In this document: positions 43,648-52,764 of the stretch, piece by piece
How the letters are laid out: each line of letters opens with the position of its first letter
Position numbering within the stretch: position 1 is the first letter of the stretch
Origin: an uncultured Pseudomonadota bacterium
GTDB taxonomy: Bacteria > Myxococcota_A > UBA796 > SXON01
Length of the DNA stretch: 55,425 nucleotides
Direction of reading: 5' to 3'
Assembly (NCBI GenBank): GCA_903844155.1
Contig: CAIMSU010000147.1
Location: 1-55,425 of the forward strand
Notes under the pieces: model-generated
The model's database searches: none
Told to the model about the DNA's origin: nothing
What the model saw: only the letters and a program-made list of their open reading frames with translations
Position numbers and translations under genes: made by a program

Positions 43648-44768
43648 GGCCCGGTCGTCCAGTAGGCCTTGACGGGGTGCAATTCGAACCAGCCGTGCCC
43701 GTCGTCGTAGTGCACGGTGCCGAGGACCACGACGCTTGCGCCGGACGGCGGGTCGACGAGCGCCCCTTCCGGGCGTGAGGGGTCCTTGTACGGCGGCACG
43801 TTCTCGGTCGTTGCCCCGAAGGCACCGTATGGCGCATCTGCGACGGGGTAGGGGAGGGGTTCGTCGACGGTCAACTGCTCGTGCGTGTCGCCGTCGCTGG
43901 CGTTCGCGGAGAGCAGGACGGTGCCGGCGATGCACAGCTCCTTGCCCTCGACCCAGCGCCCGCCGACCAGATCCGCGGGGGTGCGGATGGTGCCGCAAAG
44001 GTCAGCCATCGTGAGGCCGCTCGTCGGCACGCAAAGGTGCTTGCCGCCGTCGCGATCGGCGTAGTAGTTCGGGGCGTAGTCGCCGCTGGTCTGGATGGCG
44101 TAGCCGGGGTCGCAGGTCTGGCCGAGGGGGCAGTCGTCGTCCGTCTCGCAGGCCCCGACCACGCCGTGCCAGGCGCCGCTCCATTCGTTGCCGGCGGGAG
44201 GGGCCGTGCAGGTCTGGGTCGCGCGCGCGCAGATGAGGTCGTCGTCGCAGTCGGCGTCCAGGTGGCAGCTCGCGCCGGATTGGGCAAGGGGCTCGCCAGA
44301 GACCACGTCGACGGTCGCGTTCGTCACCATCGGCATGCTGTTCCCGTTCCAGTCCTGGTGCGTGAACGTTCCTGTCACGTGGACAACGGAGCCGATCTGG
44401 GGCTGTCGGGCGCCCTCCGGTAGCGGGATGCCGAGGCCCCAGGCGGCTTGCAGGTCCGTCGCCAGCGGGCCGGTGACGCCGTCGGGGACTGTGCTGCGGA
44501 TGAGCAGGTACCGGCCGGGGAGGCGGTCAAAGCCCTGCCCGCTCGCGTCATCCGGGTTGGCCGTGTCGGTCACGCCGACGCTGTCGAAGGTGAGCGTGAA
44601 CACGGTGCCCTGCAGGTCGACGGCGTCGCCGTCCGCGGCCGTCAAGACGGTCTGCTCCGGGGTCGGCAGCGCTACGCTGCTCTCGGCGGTGCTGTCCCCG
44701 GTGTTGGTCTTGCCGTGACAGCCGAGCGAAAGAGCTGGGAGGAGGACGAGGACGGTGGTTGGTCGCAT
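43644..44768 (-). CDS. Cys-rich lipoprotein
   Basis: About 374 residues. The lipobox is LPALSLGC. The chain contains short Cys-rich segments, CHLDADCDDDLICARATQTC and CETDDDCPLGQTCDPG, resembling the 'Cys-rich' modules found in myxobacterial secreted proteins. The C-terminal part is beta-rich, and two OB-like stretches (TGTFTHQDWNGNSMP and VVLGTVHYDDGHGWFELHPV) may be an OB fold. No enzyme motif. I chose the ATG at 44768; a GTG nine bases upstream is possible. Confidence 0.75.
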   Translation of the reverse strand: MRPTTVLVLLPALSLGCHGKTNTGDSTAESSVALPTPEQTVLTAADGDAVDLQGTVFTLTFDSVGVTDTANPDDASGQGFDRLPGRYLLIRSTVPDGVTGPLATDLQAAWGLGIPLPEGARQPQIGSVVHVTGTFTHQDWNGNSMPMVTNATVDVVSGEPLAQSGASCHLDADCDDDLICARATQTCTAPPAGNEWSGAWHGVVGACETDDDCPLGQTCDPGYAIQTSGDYAPNYYADRDGGKHLCVPTSGLTMADLCGTIRTPADLVGGRWVEGKELCIAGTVLLSANASDGDTHEQLTVDEPLPYPVADAPYGAFGATTENVPPYKDPSRPEGALVDPPSGASVVVLGTVHYDDGHGWFELHPVKAYWTTGP

Positions 44769-44801
44769 GCGCGGCACGTAGCCGGCTCATCCCTCGTCGG
44801 G

Positions 44802-45737
44802 CTATCGTTTTGAACGGCGACGGGACAAGGCGAGGCCGGCGAGGCCGAACGCCACGAAGCTCGCGCCCTCCGGCGCCGTCGCACACCCGCAGCCCCCCGG
44901 CGAGATGTCGATGACGTCGGGGCCCTTGCCGCCGGTCGGTCCGGTGTCGCTCGCGGCCGTGTCGCCGTTGTTTGCCGTGTCGCCCGCGGCGCTGTCGGCG
45001 GTCATCGCCGTGTCGCCGATCGGGCCGCTGTCCGATGTGGCGCTGTCGCTGATGCCGGTGTCGCCAGTGCACGCGGTGTCGGCGCCGTTGCAGTCCTGGT
45101 CGATGCCGTCGCCGCACGTCTCGGGGGCGCCAGGGTAGACGGTTGGGTCGCTGTCGTTGCAGTCGTCCCCACCCCAGGTCGTCGCGGTGTGGCCGTCGCC
45201 ATCGGCGTCCGTGGCCTCGGACACGATCTGCATGTAGTAGTAGTAGGCAGTTTGATCGGCGTGAAAGCTCGCGGGGACGCTGCTGGAGCTGTACCGGTAC
45301 GAACCCTTCGCCGCCCCGAACCAGGGGTTGGCGGAGTGGTCGGCATACCAGTAGTACCAGTGGTCCGGCACCCACGCGCCGATCGCATAGGTGGCGCCCG
45401 CGTCCAGCACCCAATCCGGGCTCGCGGAGCCCCAGCCCGCCCCGTCGTGCGGCAAGCCGGTCGCGTCCTCGTGCCCGACGAGGTTGTAGGTGGAACCGTC
45501 CAATTTGTAGAGGACGAGGACGGGTGTGACGTCGGAGCCGTGCTGGTTGTCGAAGCCGAATTTCAGCGTCGTGATGACCGCGCCGGCCGTGACGTCGATG
45601 CGGGTGACTTTGAGCATGTCCCCGTCGCCGTTCTCGCTGTCGTTGGCGCCGATCGTGTCGGTCGTGCTGGCGAAGGCGTGGGTGCAGACGAGGCCCAGGG
45701 CCAGCGTGGTGAGGAAGGGGACAGGGGTGATCCGCAC
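44802..45737 (-). CDS. Secreted protein with MopE-type motif and MYXO-CTERM-like tail
   Basis: 311 residues from a GTG with GGAG six bases upstream. A signal peptide (FLTTLALGLVCTHAFA) is followed by a jelly-roll-like beta domain (LKFGFDNQHGSDVTPVLVLY), then DADGDGHTATTWGGDDCNDS with ETCGDGIDQDCNGADTAC, an Asp/Thr/Ser/Ala linker and a C-terminal tail GGCGCATAPEGASF, a hydrophobic helix and SRRRSKR. It would be anchored or sorted by this tail to the outer surface. It is divergent from the truncated MopE gene. Confidence 0.85.
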   Translation of the reverse strand: MRITPVPFLTTLALGLVCTHAFASTTDTIGANDSENGDGDMLKVTRIDVTAGAVITTLKFGFDNQHGSDVTPVLVLYKLDGSTYNLVGHEDATGLPHDGAGWGSASPDWVLDAGATYAIGAWVPDHWYYWYADHSANPWFGAAKGSYRYSSSSVPASFHADQTAYYYYMQIVSEATDADGDGHTATTWGGDDCNDSDPTVYPGAPETCGDGIDQDCNGADTACTGDTGISDSATSDSGPIGDTAMTADSAAGDTANNGDTAASDTGPTGGKGPDVIDISPGGCGCATAPEGASFVAFGLAGLALSRRRSKR

Positions 45738-45747
45738 GGGGGCTCCA

Positions 45748-45761
45748 ACTACGCGCGTAGT
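45748..45761. promoter_or_regulatory. 14-base perfect palindrome between divergent genes
   Basis: ACTACGCGCGTAGT lies between the GTG of the minus-strand gene and its likely -10 (TACACT or GATACA on the minus strand). It resembles the ccdAB operator in its ACGCGC half-sites. Confidence 0.4.
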
Positions 45762-45846
45762 GTATCCGCTGGAGCGGGGTTGCCGCGCGGTTCGGAGGCT
45801 CCCCCTACGCCCCGGTCTTCCGCCCGGTCCCCGGCTCGCACGCGCG

Positions 45847-45852
45847 TATACT
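45847..45852 (+). promoter_or_regulatory. -10 box TATACT before the truncated MopE gene
   Basis: TATACT is followed by GCACC and an ATG at 45858, the layout of a leaderless start. The ATG is not in the MopE reading frame. Confidence 0.35.
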
Positions 45853-45858
45853 GCACCA

Positions 45859-47022
<1,164 letters not shown>

Positions 47023-47135
47023 CCACCGCGTCATCTCGCCCACGCGGGCGGGCAAAATGACACTCTCGGCCCTTCACGCGCCGCCGCCGTTCAAACTCCC
47101 TGGCGTGCTTCCTCGATTTCTGGCCGGTCCGCGCA

Positions 47136-47151
47136 TGGCGCATCCCTTGCA
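47136..47151 (+). promoter_or_regulatory. Sigma-54 (-24/-12) promoter
   Basis: TGGCGCATCCCTTGCA has the invariant GG and GC ten bases apart and the TTGCA of the -12 element. Transcription would start at about 47161-47163, at or beside the ATG at 47163. Confidence 0.55.
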
Positions 47152-47162
47152 GCGCCCCGCGC

Positions 47163-47921
47163 ATGTACACCCTCGCCACCCGCATGTCCGACGCGCTCGC
47201 CGAGCGTCCAGAGCTGCGCACCGTACTTCCGGCGTTTCACCCCGCGTTCTCCAAGCTCAATCACCCGCTCCTGGGGAAGGTGCTCCCGCGCCTCGTCACG
47301 GTTGCGGACGCTGCGAAGGTCGCTGGCGTAGACGCCAACGCGCTCCTCGCCGTCATGAACCTGCCGGGGCCGCCTTCTCAGCCTCCAACGCCGAGCGCGA
47401 GGGTCACTGAGCCCGAGCCGGCCTGGCTCTCGGGAGCCCCGGTGACCCAGCTCGACGCCCGACCGGTGATCGAGGCGGGAGAGGAGCCGTTCGCGGCGAT
47501 CATGGGGGCTGTTCGGGGGCTGCCGACGGGCGCCGTGTTGACCGTCCTCACGCCGTTTGAGCCCGCCCCGCTCCGCCGGATCCTCGAGGATCGGGGTTGG
47601 CGCTCCCATGTCGCGTGGCACGGCGAGACGTGCCGCACGTCGTTCTGGCGCCCGCCGGAGCTCCATGCACGGACGGACGCCGCTTCCGCCTCGGAGCGCC
47701 TCGCCCACACGCCGCACGGCTGGGTGCTCGACGTCCGGGGCCTGGAGCCGCCGGAGCCGCTGCGCCTCGCGCTTGCCTGGCTTGATCGCGGTGAATTGCC
47801 GCTCACCCTGCTCCACTCGCGGGAGCCGGCGCTGCTCTACCCTCGCCTCACCGAGCGGGGCCTCTCGTGGACAGTGACCACCCGCGATGATCACGTGGAG
47901 GTGCAGATCCATGGCCCGTGA
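47163..47921 (+). CDS. DUF1858 - DUF2249 - DUF2249 protein
   Basis: 252 residues. Residues 1-65 (LNHPLLGKVLPRLVTVADAA, GVDANALLAVMN) match DUF1858, common in anaerobic and nitrogen-oxide operons. Two DUF2249-like units follow: LDARPVIEAGEEPFAAIMGA with LEDRGWRSHVAW, and VLDVRGLEPPEPLRLALAWL with LTERGLSWTV. Such proteins often sit beside hemerythrins, NnrS-like and MIP18 proteins, as here. A sigma-54 promoter lies directly upstream, and the next ATG overlaps by 11 bases. Function is not established. Confidence 0.8.
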   Translation: MYTLATRMSDALAERPELRTVLPAFHPAFSKLNHPLLGKVLPRLVTVADAAKVAGVDANALLAVMNLPGPPSQPPTPSARVTEPEPAWLSGAPVTQLDARPVIEAGEEPFAAIMGAVRGLPTGAVLTVLTPFEPAPLRRILEDRGWRSHVAWHGETCRTSFWRPPELHARTDAASASERLAHTPHGWVLDVRGLEPPEPLRLALAWLDRGELPLTLLHSREPALLYPRLTERGLSWTVTTRDDHVEVQIHGP

Positions 47922-49092
47922 GGCCGACACGCTGGTCCCGGCTGGTCCGGTGATCGTTCCGCTCGTCCTCGCGGCGGTGGTGGAGCCGTTTGCGTGGGCG
48001 TTGGCGCTCATTCCGGGCACCCTCGGGGGCGCGTGGTACGGGCGCTCGTCGCTGCTCGTTGCGGTCCATTCGCTGACGGTGGGCGTCGCCGCGATGGCGA
48101 TCCTTGGCGCGTCCTGGCAGCTCGTCCCCGTGATCACGGCGCGCGCCTGGCGCCCGCCCGCCCGAGGGCTCACGATCGCCTTCCTCGCCTCACTACCGGC
48201 GTTTCTCTATGGCTTCTCCGTGCCGGGGCTGGTCGGGACCTTGGCGGCTGCGGGGATCGTTTCCGTGCTGCTCGTTCGCTCGGTCCTGGTGCTTTGGGCG
48301 CTGGCGACGGCCGAGGGGCGCGGGGTGACGCGCGCGTGGCTGGTCGCCGCGGAGCTATCCTTGTTGACTGGGCTCTTTGTCGCGACGGCCCTCTGGGCCG
48401 GGCGGCTCGGCTACCCCTCGTTCTCGGATCCCATCGCGGCGGTCGGGCTGCACGTTCGCCTGCTCCTCGGCGGTTGGGTCGGGGGATCGATCGTTGGATA
48501 CGGGAGTGTGTTGCTCCCGATGTTCGTGATCGGTCGGGAGCCGTCCGCGCGGGCCCTGGCGCTGGCCTGGGCGCTATGGTTTGGGGCCGTGGTCAGCGGC
48601 TCCGTGTGGCTCGGCGCCGCGGCGGCCCTGCTGGTCGCCGGCGTCCTCGGCGCAACGCTGCTCACCGGCGTACGCGGGCCACTGGTGCAGCCACTGTTCG
48701 GGTTCGTGGGCCTCGGCCTCGCCGGCGTGGGACTGGTCCTGGGCCGCGGCGACGTCGTCGTCGCCTGCGCGATCTGCCTCTTCGCCCTCCCGGTGGTCCG
48801 GGGAATGACGCTCAAGATCGCACCGTACCTGCTCTGGGCGCAGATCCGTCCAGACGCGCCGGTGCCGCCCTTGCCCGTCCTCGCCACGGTCCAGGCCGGG
48901 GTCTCGGCCGTTGGAGCCGGTGCGCTGGTGGCGGGCCTCGACCTCGCCCAGCCCGTCGTCACGGCCGTCGGTGCCGCTGTCCTGCTCGTCGGCGCGTTGG
49001 TTCACGCTGCCGTCCTCGCCACCATCCTCGCCCGTGTCGGCCTCACCTCGCTGCGCACGGGCGCCATCCCCGGAACGGAGTCCACGTCATGA
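47911..49092 (+). CDS. Polytopic membrane protein, heme-copper-subunit-I-like or NnrS-like
   Basis: 393 residues with about ten to twelve hydrophobic helices. Two conserved-looking His-containing helices, AVHSLTVGVAAMAILGASWQ with LVPVI and LHVRLLLGGWVGGSIVGYGS with VLLPMF, resemble helices of single-subunit heme-copper-like proteins of NO or cytochrome operons. The HAHEM motif of true NnrS is absent. Position between DUF2249 and MIP18 genes supports a link to nitric-oxide or heme chemistry. It is coupled on both sides (11-base overlap before, ATGA after). Confidence 0.6.
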   Translation: MAREADTLVPAGPVIVPLVLAAVVEPFAWALALIPGTLGGAWYGRSSLLVAVHSLTVGVAAMAILGASWQLVPVITARAWRPPARGLTIAFLASLPAFLYGFSVPGLVGTLAAAGIVSVLLVRSVLVLWALATAEGRGVTRAWLVAAELSLLTGLFVATALWAGRLGYPSFSDPIAAVGLHVRLLLGGWVGGSIVGYGSVLLPMFVIGREPSARALALAWALWFGAVVSGSVWLGAAAALLVAGVLGATLLTGVRGPLVQPLFGFVGLGLAGVGLVLGRGDVVVACAICLFALPVVRGMTLKIAPYLLWAQIRPDAPVPPLPVLATVQAGVSAVGAGALVAGLDLAQPVVTAVGAAVLLVGALVHAAVLATILARVGLTSLRTGAIPGTESTS

Positions 49093-49448
49093 GCCTTTTT
49101 GACCGTGTCACCCACTGGTTTGCGCCGAACCCGGCGCAGCCCGAGCACCGCCCACCGCCGCCCGAAGCCGGCCCCATCCTCGACGCGCTGCACGGCGTCT
49201 ACGACCCCGAGGTGAACATCGACATCGTCTCGATGGGCCTGGTCCGCGGCATTGCGCGGGACGGGAATGACGTGGTCGTGCGGATGACGCTGTCCACGCG
49301 TGGGTGCCCGATGGGGCCGGCCATCGTCGCCGACGTCGTGGCGGCGCTCGAATCGATCGGGCTCAACGCGGAGGTGGAGCTGGAATTCGACCCGCCGTGG
49401 ACGGTGGATGACCTGACGGCGGAGGGGCGGGCAAAGCTGGGGCGGTAG
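49089..49448 (+). CDS. MIP18/DUF59-family (SufT/PaaD-like) iron-sulfur assembly protein
   Basis: 119 residues. The core ILDALHGVYDPEVNIDIVSM, GLVRGI and TLSTRGCPMGPAIVADVVAA matches MIP18/DUF59, including the Cys in TRGCPMG and the Asp-Pro-Glu. Members help mature or repair [Fe-S] proteins. It is coupled by ATGA to the membrane protein upstream. The N-terminal extension of about 28 residues is Pro-rich. Confidence 0.88.
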   Translation: MSLFDRVTHWFAPNPAQPEHRPPPPEAGPILDALHGVYDPEVNIDIVSMGLVRGIARDGNDVVVRMTLSTRGCPMGPAIVADVVAALESIGLNAEVELEFDPPWTVDDLTAEGRAKLGR

Positions 49449-49487
49449 GAGTGCTGGTCACCGCTTCCCGGGCTACATACTCCTGGA

Positions 49488-49949
49488 TTGACCCCGCCCG
49501 GCCCTCAACCCGAGCAGCGCCCGGCCGCCCGGATACCTCGTGTCTGGGTCGGCGTTGGCCTTGGCGTTCTGGTCGGCATGTTCCTGCCGTTCGGCTTCGC
49601 GATCGTCGGGCCCAGCGACATGATCCTGCCTGCGATTCCCGGGTCGGTCGTGGGTTTTGGGCTGGTGGGTGTGATCGCCAGCAGGAATGGACGGTGGCGG
49701 TGGGCCGCGCCCGTTGTCGGCGCAGGTGTGGGGCCCGTCAACGTGATCGCGACCCTGGTCCTTGGCGATCTCCTCGGCACGTTTCCGCCTGGAGACGGGC
49801 ACGGGCTGCCGTCCGGTCTCAACGGGATTTTCCTGCTTTGGTACTTCGGATTCGCGGGACTGGCGATCGCCGCGGTCCTGCTGGGTCCGCCCGGTGCCTT
49901 GATCGGCCTGGCGCTCGTAGGCGCGACCAGACGCCTCGCGCCGGATTGA
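49488..49949 (+). CDS. Hypothetical membrane protein
   Basis: 153 residues from a TTG, with TACATACT ending six bases before it (leaderless layout). About four hydrophobic helices (VWVGVGLGVLVGMFLPFGFA, MILPAIPGSVVGFGLVGVIA, WAAPVVGAGVGPVNVIATLV, GLAIAAVLLGPPGALIGLAL) rich in Gly, Val and Pro. No family is recognised. It is convergent with the hemerythrin gene. Confidence 0.6.
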   Translation: MTPPGPQPEQRPAARIPRVWVGVGLGVLVGMFLPFGFAIVGPSDMILPAIPGSVVGFGLVGVIASRNGRWRWAAPVVGAGVGPVNVIATLVLGDLLGTFPPGDGHGLPSGLNGIFLLWYFGFAGLAIAAVLLGPPGALIGLALVGATRRLAPD

Positions 49950-49954
49950 TGCGC

Positions 49955-50494
49955 CTACCGCCTCCCTCGCATCTCCGCTGCGATCGCCGATAGTTCCGCT
50001 GCCTCCAGCCCCCGCGCTGCGGGAAAGATGATGGCCTCCTCCATGGCCATGTGCGCATCCATGAGCGCCTCGAGCCAGCGATGCGAGGCGCGCAGGGCTT
50101 CGGGCGCGGGCGGGTCGCCTGCGATGACACCCTCAAGTTGTGCGAGGAGCATCGGCAGGCCGCCGTCCATCTCGCGATGATCCTGGGTCATCCTGTCCAA
50201 CGCGTCGAGGACGTCGTCGGTGGCGACGAGGCGGAGGCGGGGGGAGAGCGACTCGTCCTCGTCCTGGCCGTGCAGCGGGAGGCCGATGGAGAAGTAGCGG
50301 GCGCAGGCGCGGGCGGCGTCGGGGGCGCGCGGGTCGGCGAGATCGTCGAGGGCGGCGAGGCGGCCGAGACCGGCGAGGAAGGTGCGGATCCGGTCGTGGC
50401 ACTCGAGGAAGCTTGCGACGGGGTCGGCAGTGACCCCAGGGGTGAGTGCCGTGGCGGGCGGGGTGCGACGGAAGGATGGATGCAAGGCGGGCAT
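49955..50494 (-). CDS. Hemerythrin (HHE) domain protein
   Basis: 179 residues from the ATG at 50494 with AGAGAGG just upstream. The four-helix HHE domain has spaced His/Glu ligands: FLECHDRIRTFLAGL, GLPLHGQDEDESLSPRL, MTQDHREMDGGLPML and DAHMAMEEAIIFPAARG. Such domains bind a di-iron centre and O2 or NO. With DUF2249 and MIP18 proteins near, a role in NO sensing or Fe-S repair, as in YtfE/Ric, is a reasonable inference. Confidence 0.87.
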   Translation of the reverse strand: MPALHPSFRRTPPATALTPGVTADPVASFLECHDRIRTFLAGLGRLAALDDLADPRAPDAARACARYFSIGLPLHGQDEDESLSPRLRLVATDDVLDALDRMTQDHREMDGGLPMLLAQLEGVIAGDPPAPEALRASHRWLEALMDAHMAMEEAIIFPAARGLEAAELSAIAAEMRGRR

Positions 50495-50535
50495 GGGGAC
50501 CTCTCTGGGCCACCTCCATCGCAAGAACCATGCCT

Positions 50536-52764
50536 CTATCGCCTGGCGTCGAGCGCGGACGCCACCAGCGGCGCCAGCACCTCGCCGACCTTGTCGCTGC
50601 CCTCCCGCGTCATGTGGTTGCGGTCGATCAGGAAATGCGACCGGTCTGGACCCAGGGCGTTGCGTAGATCCACGAATTGCGTATGGGGAAGCTCGGCAGC
50701 GAGCCGTTTTTCCATGGCGAAGTAGGGGTCGAGGTTCACATCGGTGTCGGCCTGCGCGTACTCGGTGACGAGGAACAGCGTGGCACCCGCCTTTTCGCTG
50801 GCGGCCTGGACCCTCCGAAGGTTCTCCTCGGCGTCAGCGAGCGGGACTGCGACCACGAGATCCTCCTCGGTAGCGGCTGATTTTGCGCGAAGAAGGAGCG
50901 AGAGGCCAGTCAGTGTTCGGACGTGCGAGGAGAGCGTGTCGAGGCCCGCGGTCGTGGCACTACGGGTGTTCAGCGCGGTGTTTCGCTGCTTGCGGGTTAG
51001 GGGTGAGTCGCGGGTGAGCAGATCGTTGACGCCGAAGTACAGGATCACGGCGGCTGGCGGCTCCTTCGCGTAGAGCGCGTCGGCGGCAGCGGCGGCGTCG
51101 GAGCTGTCCCGGCCGCCATTCCCGAAGTTGGACGAGGCGATCGCGTAGCCCTGCGCGCAGAGGCGCTCGTGGACTCGGGCGGGGAAGAACGCTTCGGGCT
51201 CGTCCTTGAACTGGTAGGCGCCGCCCGAGGATGAGCCGCCAAACGTGTCGATCCGCTTTCTGGCGGCCTCATCGCCGCACGCGCCGGTCCAGAACGGCTC
51301 CATCACGGCGGCACGCCCGGTTCCCTCCACGCTGGCGCCTGCGAGCTGAGCGGGGTCCCAGGCGTCGACGAGGTAGCTCGAGCGGACCTCCGCTTCGAGG
51401 GCCACGGGGAGCGCGAGCAGGGTGACGAACGCGGCGTCGGCCCCGAGGCGCGGTGCCAGCCGGAGGAGCGCGGGGGTGTCGACGAGGAGGCACAGAAAAC
51501 GCCAACAAAGCGCGGGCAGGAGCCCGTCCGCCCAGCCACAGGCAGACAGCAACGCGTATACCGGCGCTTCACGGACAAGCGCGCGGATTGGCGCCTGGGA
51601 GAGGGCGAGCACCGTGCGCCACGGCAGGGCCAGGAACAGCGCCCCAGGCAGTGCCCAGGCCAATTGCCAGCCGCAGAGGTCGCGGCTGGCAGCGGCGTCC
51701 ACGGCGAGCAGGAGGGTTGCGAGGCCGAGGCGCACCGCCGGTTGCAGGGCCTGCCCCGGCCGCTCCGGATCGGCGCGGATCGGCAGCTCCAGAACGCGCT
51801 CAGCCAGCAGCGCGCTGGCGAGGACCGGGAGGATCGAGGCCAGAAAAAGGCCGGTACGCAGGTCCGCAGCCGGGGTGTGCAGCAGGTAGAGGCGCTCGCA
51901 AAGGGCGCGCCAGATCGCGTACGGCGTTGCGACGATCGCCGCAGGCAACGCCCCAAAAGCGGCGACTGTCACGATCCCACGGACCAAACGCCCGTCCCGC
52001 CGAGCCCGCCTGAGGATCAGCCCGACCGCCCCGAGCAGCACCAGAGTGAGAAGCGCGCCCGCGCCACGAACCCCCGCACCAGGCTCGGGAATCCCGAACG
52101 TCCCTTCGGCGATCGCGTTGCCGTCTGCATCGTCGATGCGAAGGGCAGTGACCCGGGCGGGGATCTCGTCGGCGTGCAGCTCCAAGGGAGACCGGACCGC
52201 CGCGCCCCCGGGGGTGCCGTCAACGACCACGCCGGCAGCGGTGAGGTCGATGATGACCGGGCCAGTCGACGCGTACGGGTGCAGGACTCCTTTCGGACGG
52301 TTTCTCCAGCCCGTCGTCGTCAGCTCCGCGATGTGCGTGACGGCACCGTTGCTGGCGTGCGCGTTGATGACCAGCGGGCCGCTGTCCGGGGCGAGGGTCA
52401 CGGTGATGCGCGTCGCGGTCGCTTCGGAGCGCGTGATGAGCACGTCCGGGCGGCCAAAGGTGCGCACGCACAGCGTGAGCGCGCCGTCGACGATCCCGGT
52501 CCCGGACGCCTCTGCTGCGTCTGCCATCGACTGATCCCGGCCTGGGACGAGGATCATCCAGACGGCAGGGTCGATCGCCACGGGCGGGCCGAGATGGGCG
52601 TAGACCCGGGGCGCCGCGAACCAGCCGAGCGAGGCCGTCAGGGCGACGACCGCGAGCCCAGGTAGCAATCGGGCGATCGAGGCTGCGGATGGCACGCGGC
52701 CCGGGAGGCGCCAGACGGGTCGCTGGCGTCGTCCGCGCCGAGATCCCCGGCCTCGCTGGCTCAC
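50536..52764 (-). CDS. Membrane protein with C-terminal SGNH/GDSL hydrolase domain
   Basis: 742 residues from a GTG that overlaps the sulfatase stop as GTGA. A basic start and one helix lead into a beta-rich external region to about residue 210, then about eight hydrophobic helices, then a C-terminal SGNH domain. SGNH blocks: DTFGGSSSGGAYQF (Ser block), SSNFGNGGRDSSDAA, YFGVNDLLT (block with Asn) and DRNHMTREGSDKV (Asp-x2-His). Polytopic plus SGNH layout recalls acyl-transfer enzymes of glycans. It likely deacylates or acylates an envelope polymer. Confidence 0.82.
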   Translation of the reverse strand: MSQRGRGSRRGRRQRPVWRLPGRVPSAASIARLLPGLAVVALTASLGWFAAPRVYAHLGPPVAIDPAVWMILVPGRDQSMADAAEASGTGIVDGALTLCVRTFGRPDVLITRSEATATRITVTLAPDSGPLVINAHASNGAVTHIAELTTTGWRNRPKGVLHPYASTGPVIIDLTAAGVVVDGTPGGAAVRSPLELHADEIPARVTALRIDDADGNAIAEGTFGIPEPGAGVRGAGALLTLVLLGAVGLILRRARRDGRLVRGIVTVAAFGALPAAIVATPYAIWRALCERLYLLHTPAADLRTGLFLASILPVLASALLAERVLELPIRADPERPGQALQPAVRLGLATLLLAVDAAASRDLCGWQLAWALPGALFLALPWRTVLALSQAPIRALVREAPVYALLSACGWADGLLPALCWRFLCLLVDTPALLRLAPRLGADAAFVTLLALPVALEAEVRSSYLVDAWDPAQLAGASVEGTGRAAVMEPFWTGACGDEAARKRIDTFGGSSSGGAYQFKDEPEAFFPARVHERLCAQGYAIASSNFGNGGRDSSDAAAAADALYAKEPPAAVILYFGVNDLLTRDSPLTRKQRNTALNTRSATTAGLDTLSSHVRTLTGLSLLLRAKSAATEEDLVVAVPLADAEENLRRVQAASEKAGATLFLVTEYAQADTDVNLDPYFAMEKRLAAELPHTQFVDLRNALGPDRSHFLIDRNHMTREGSDKVGEVLAPLVASALDARR

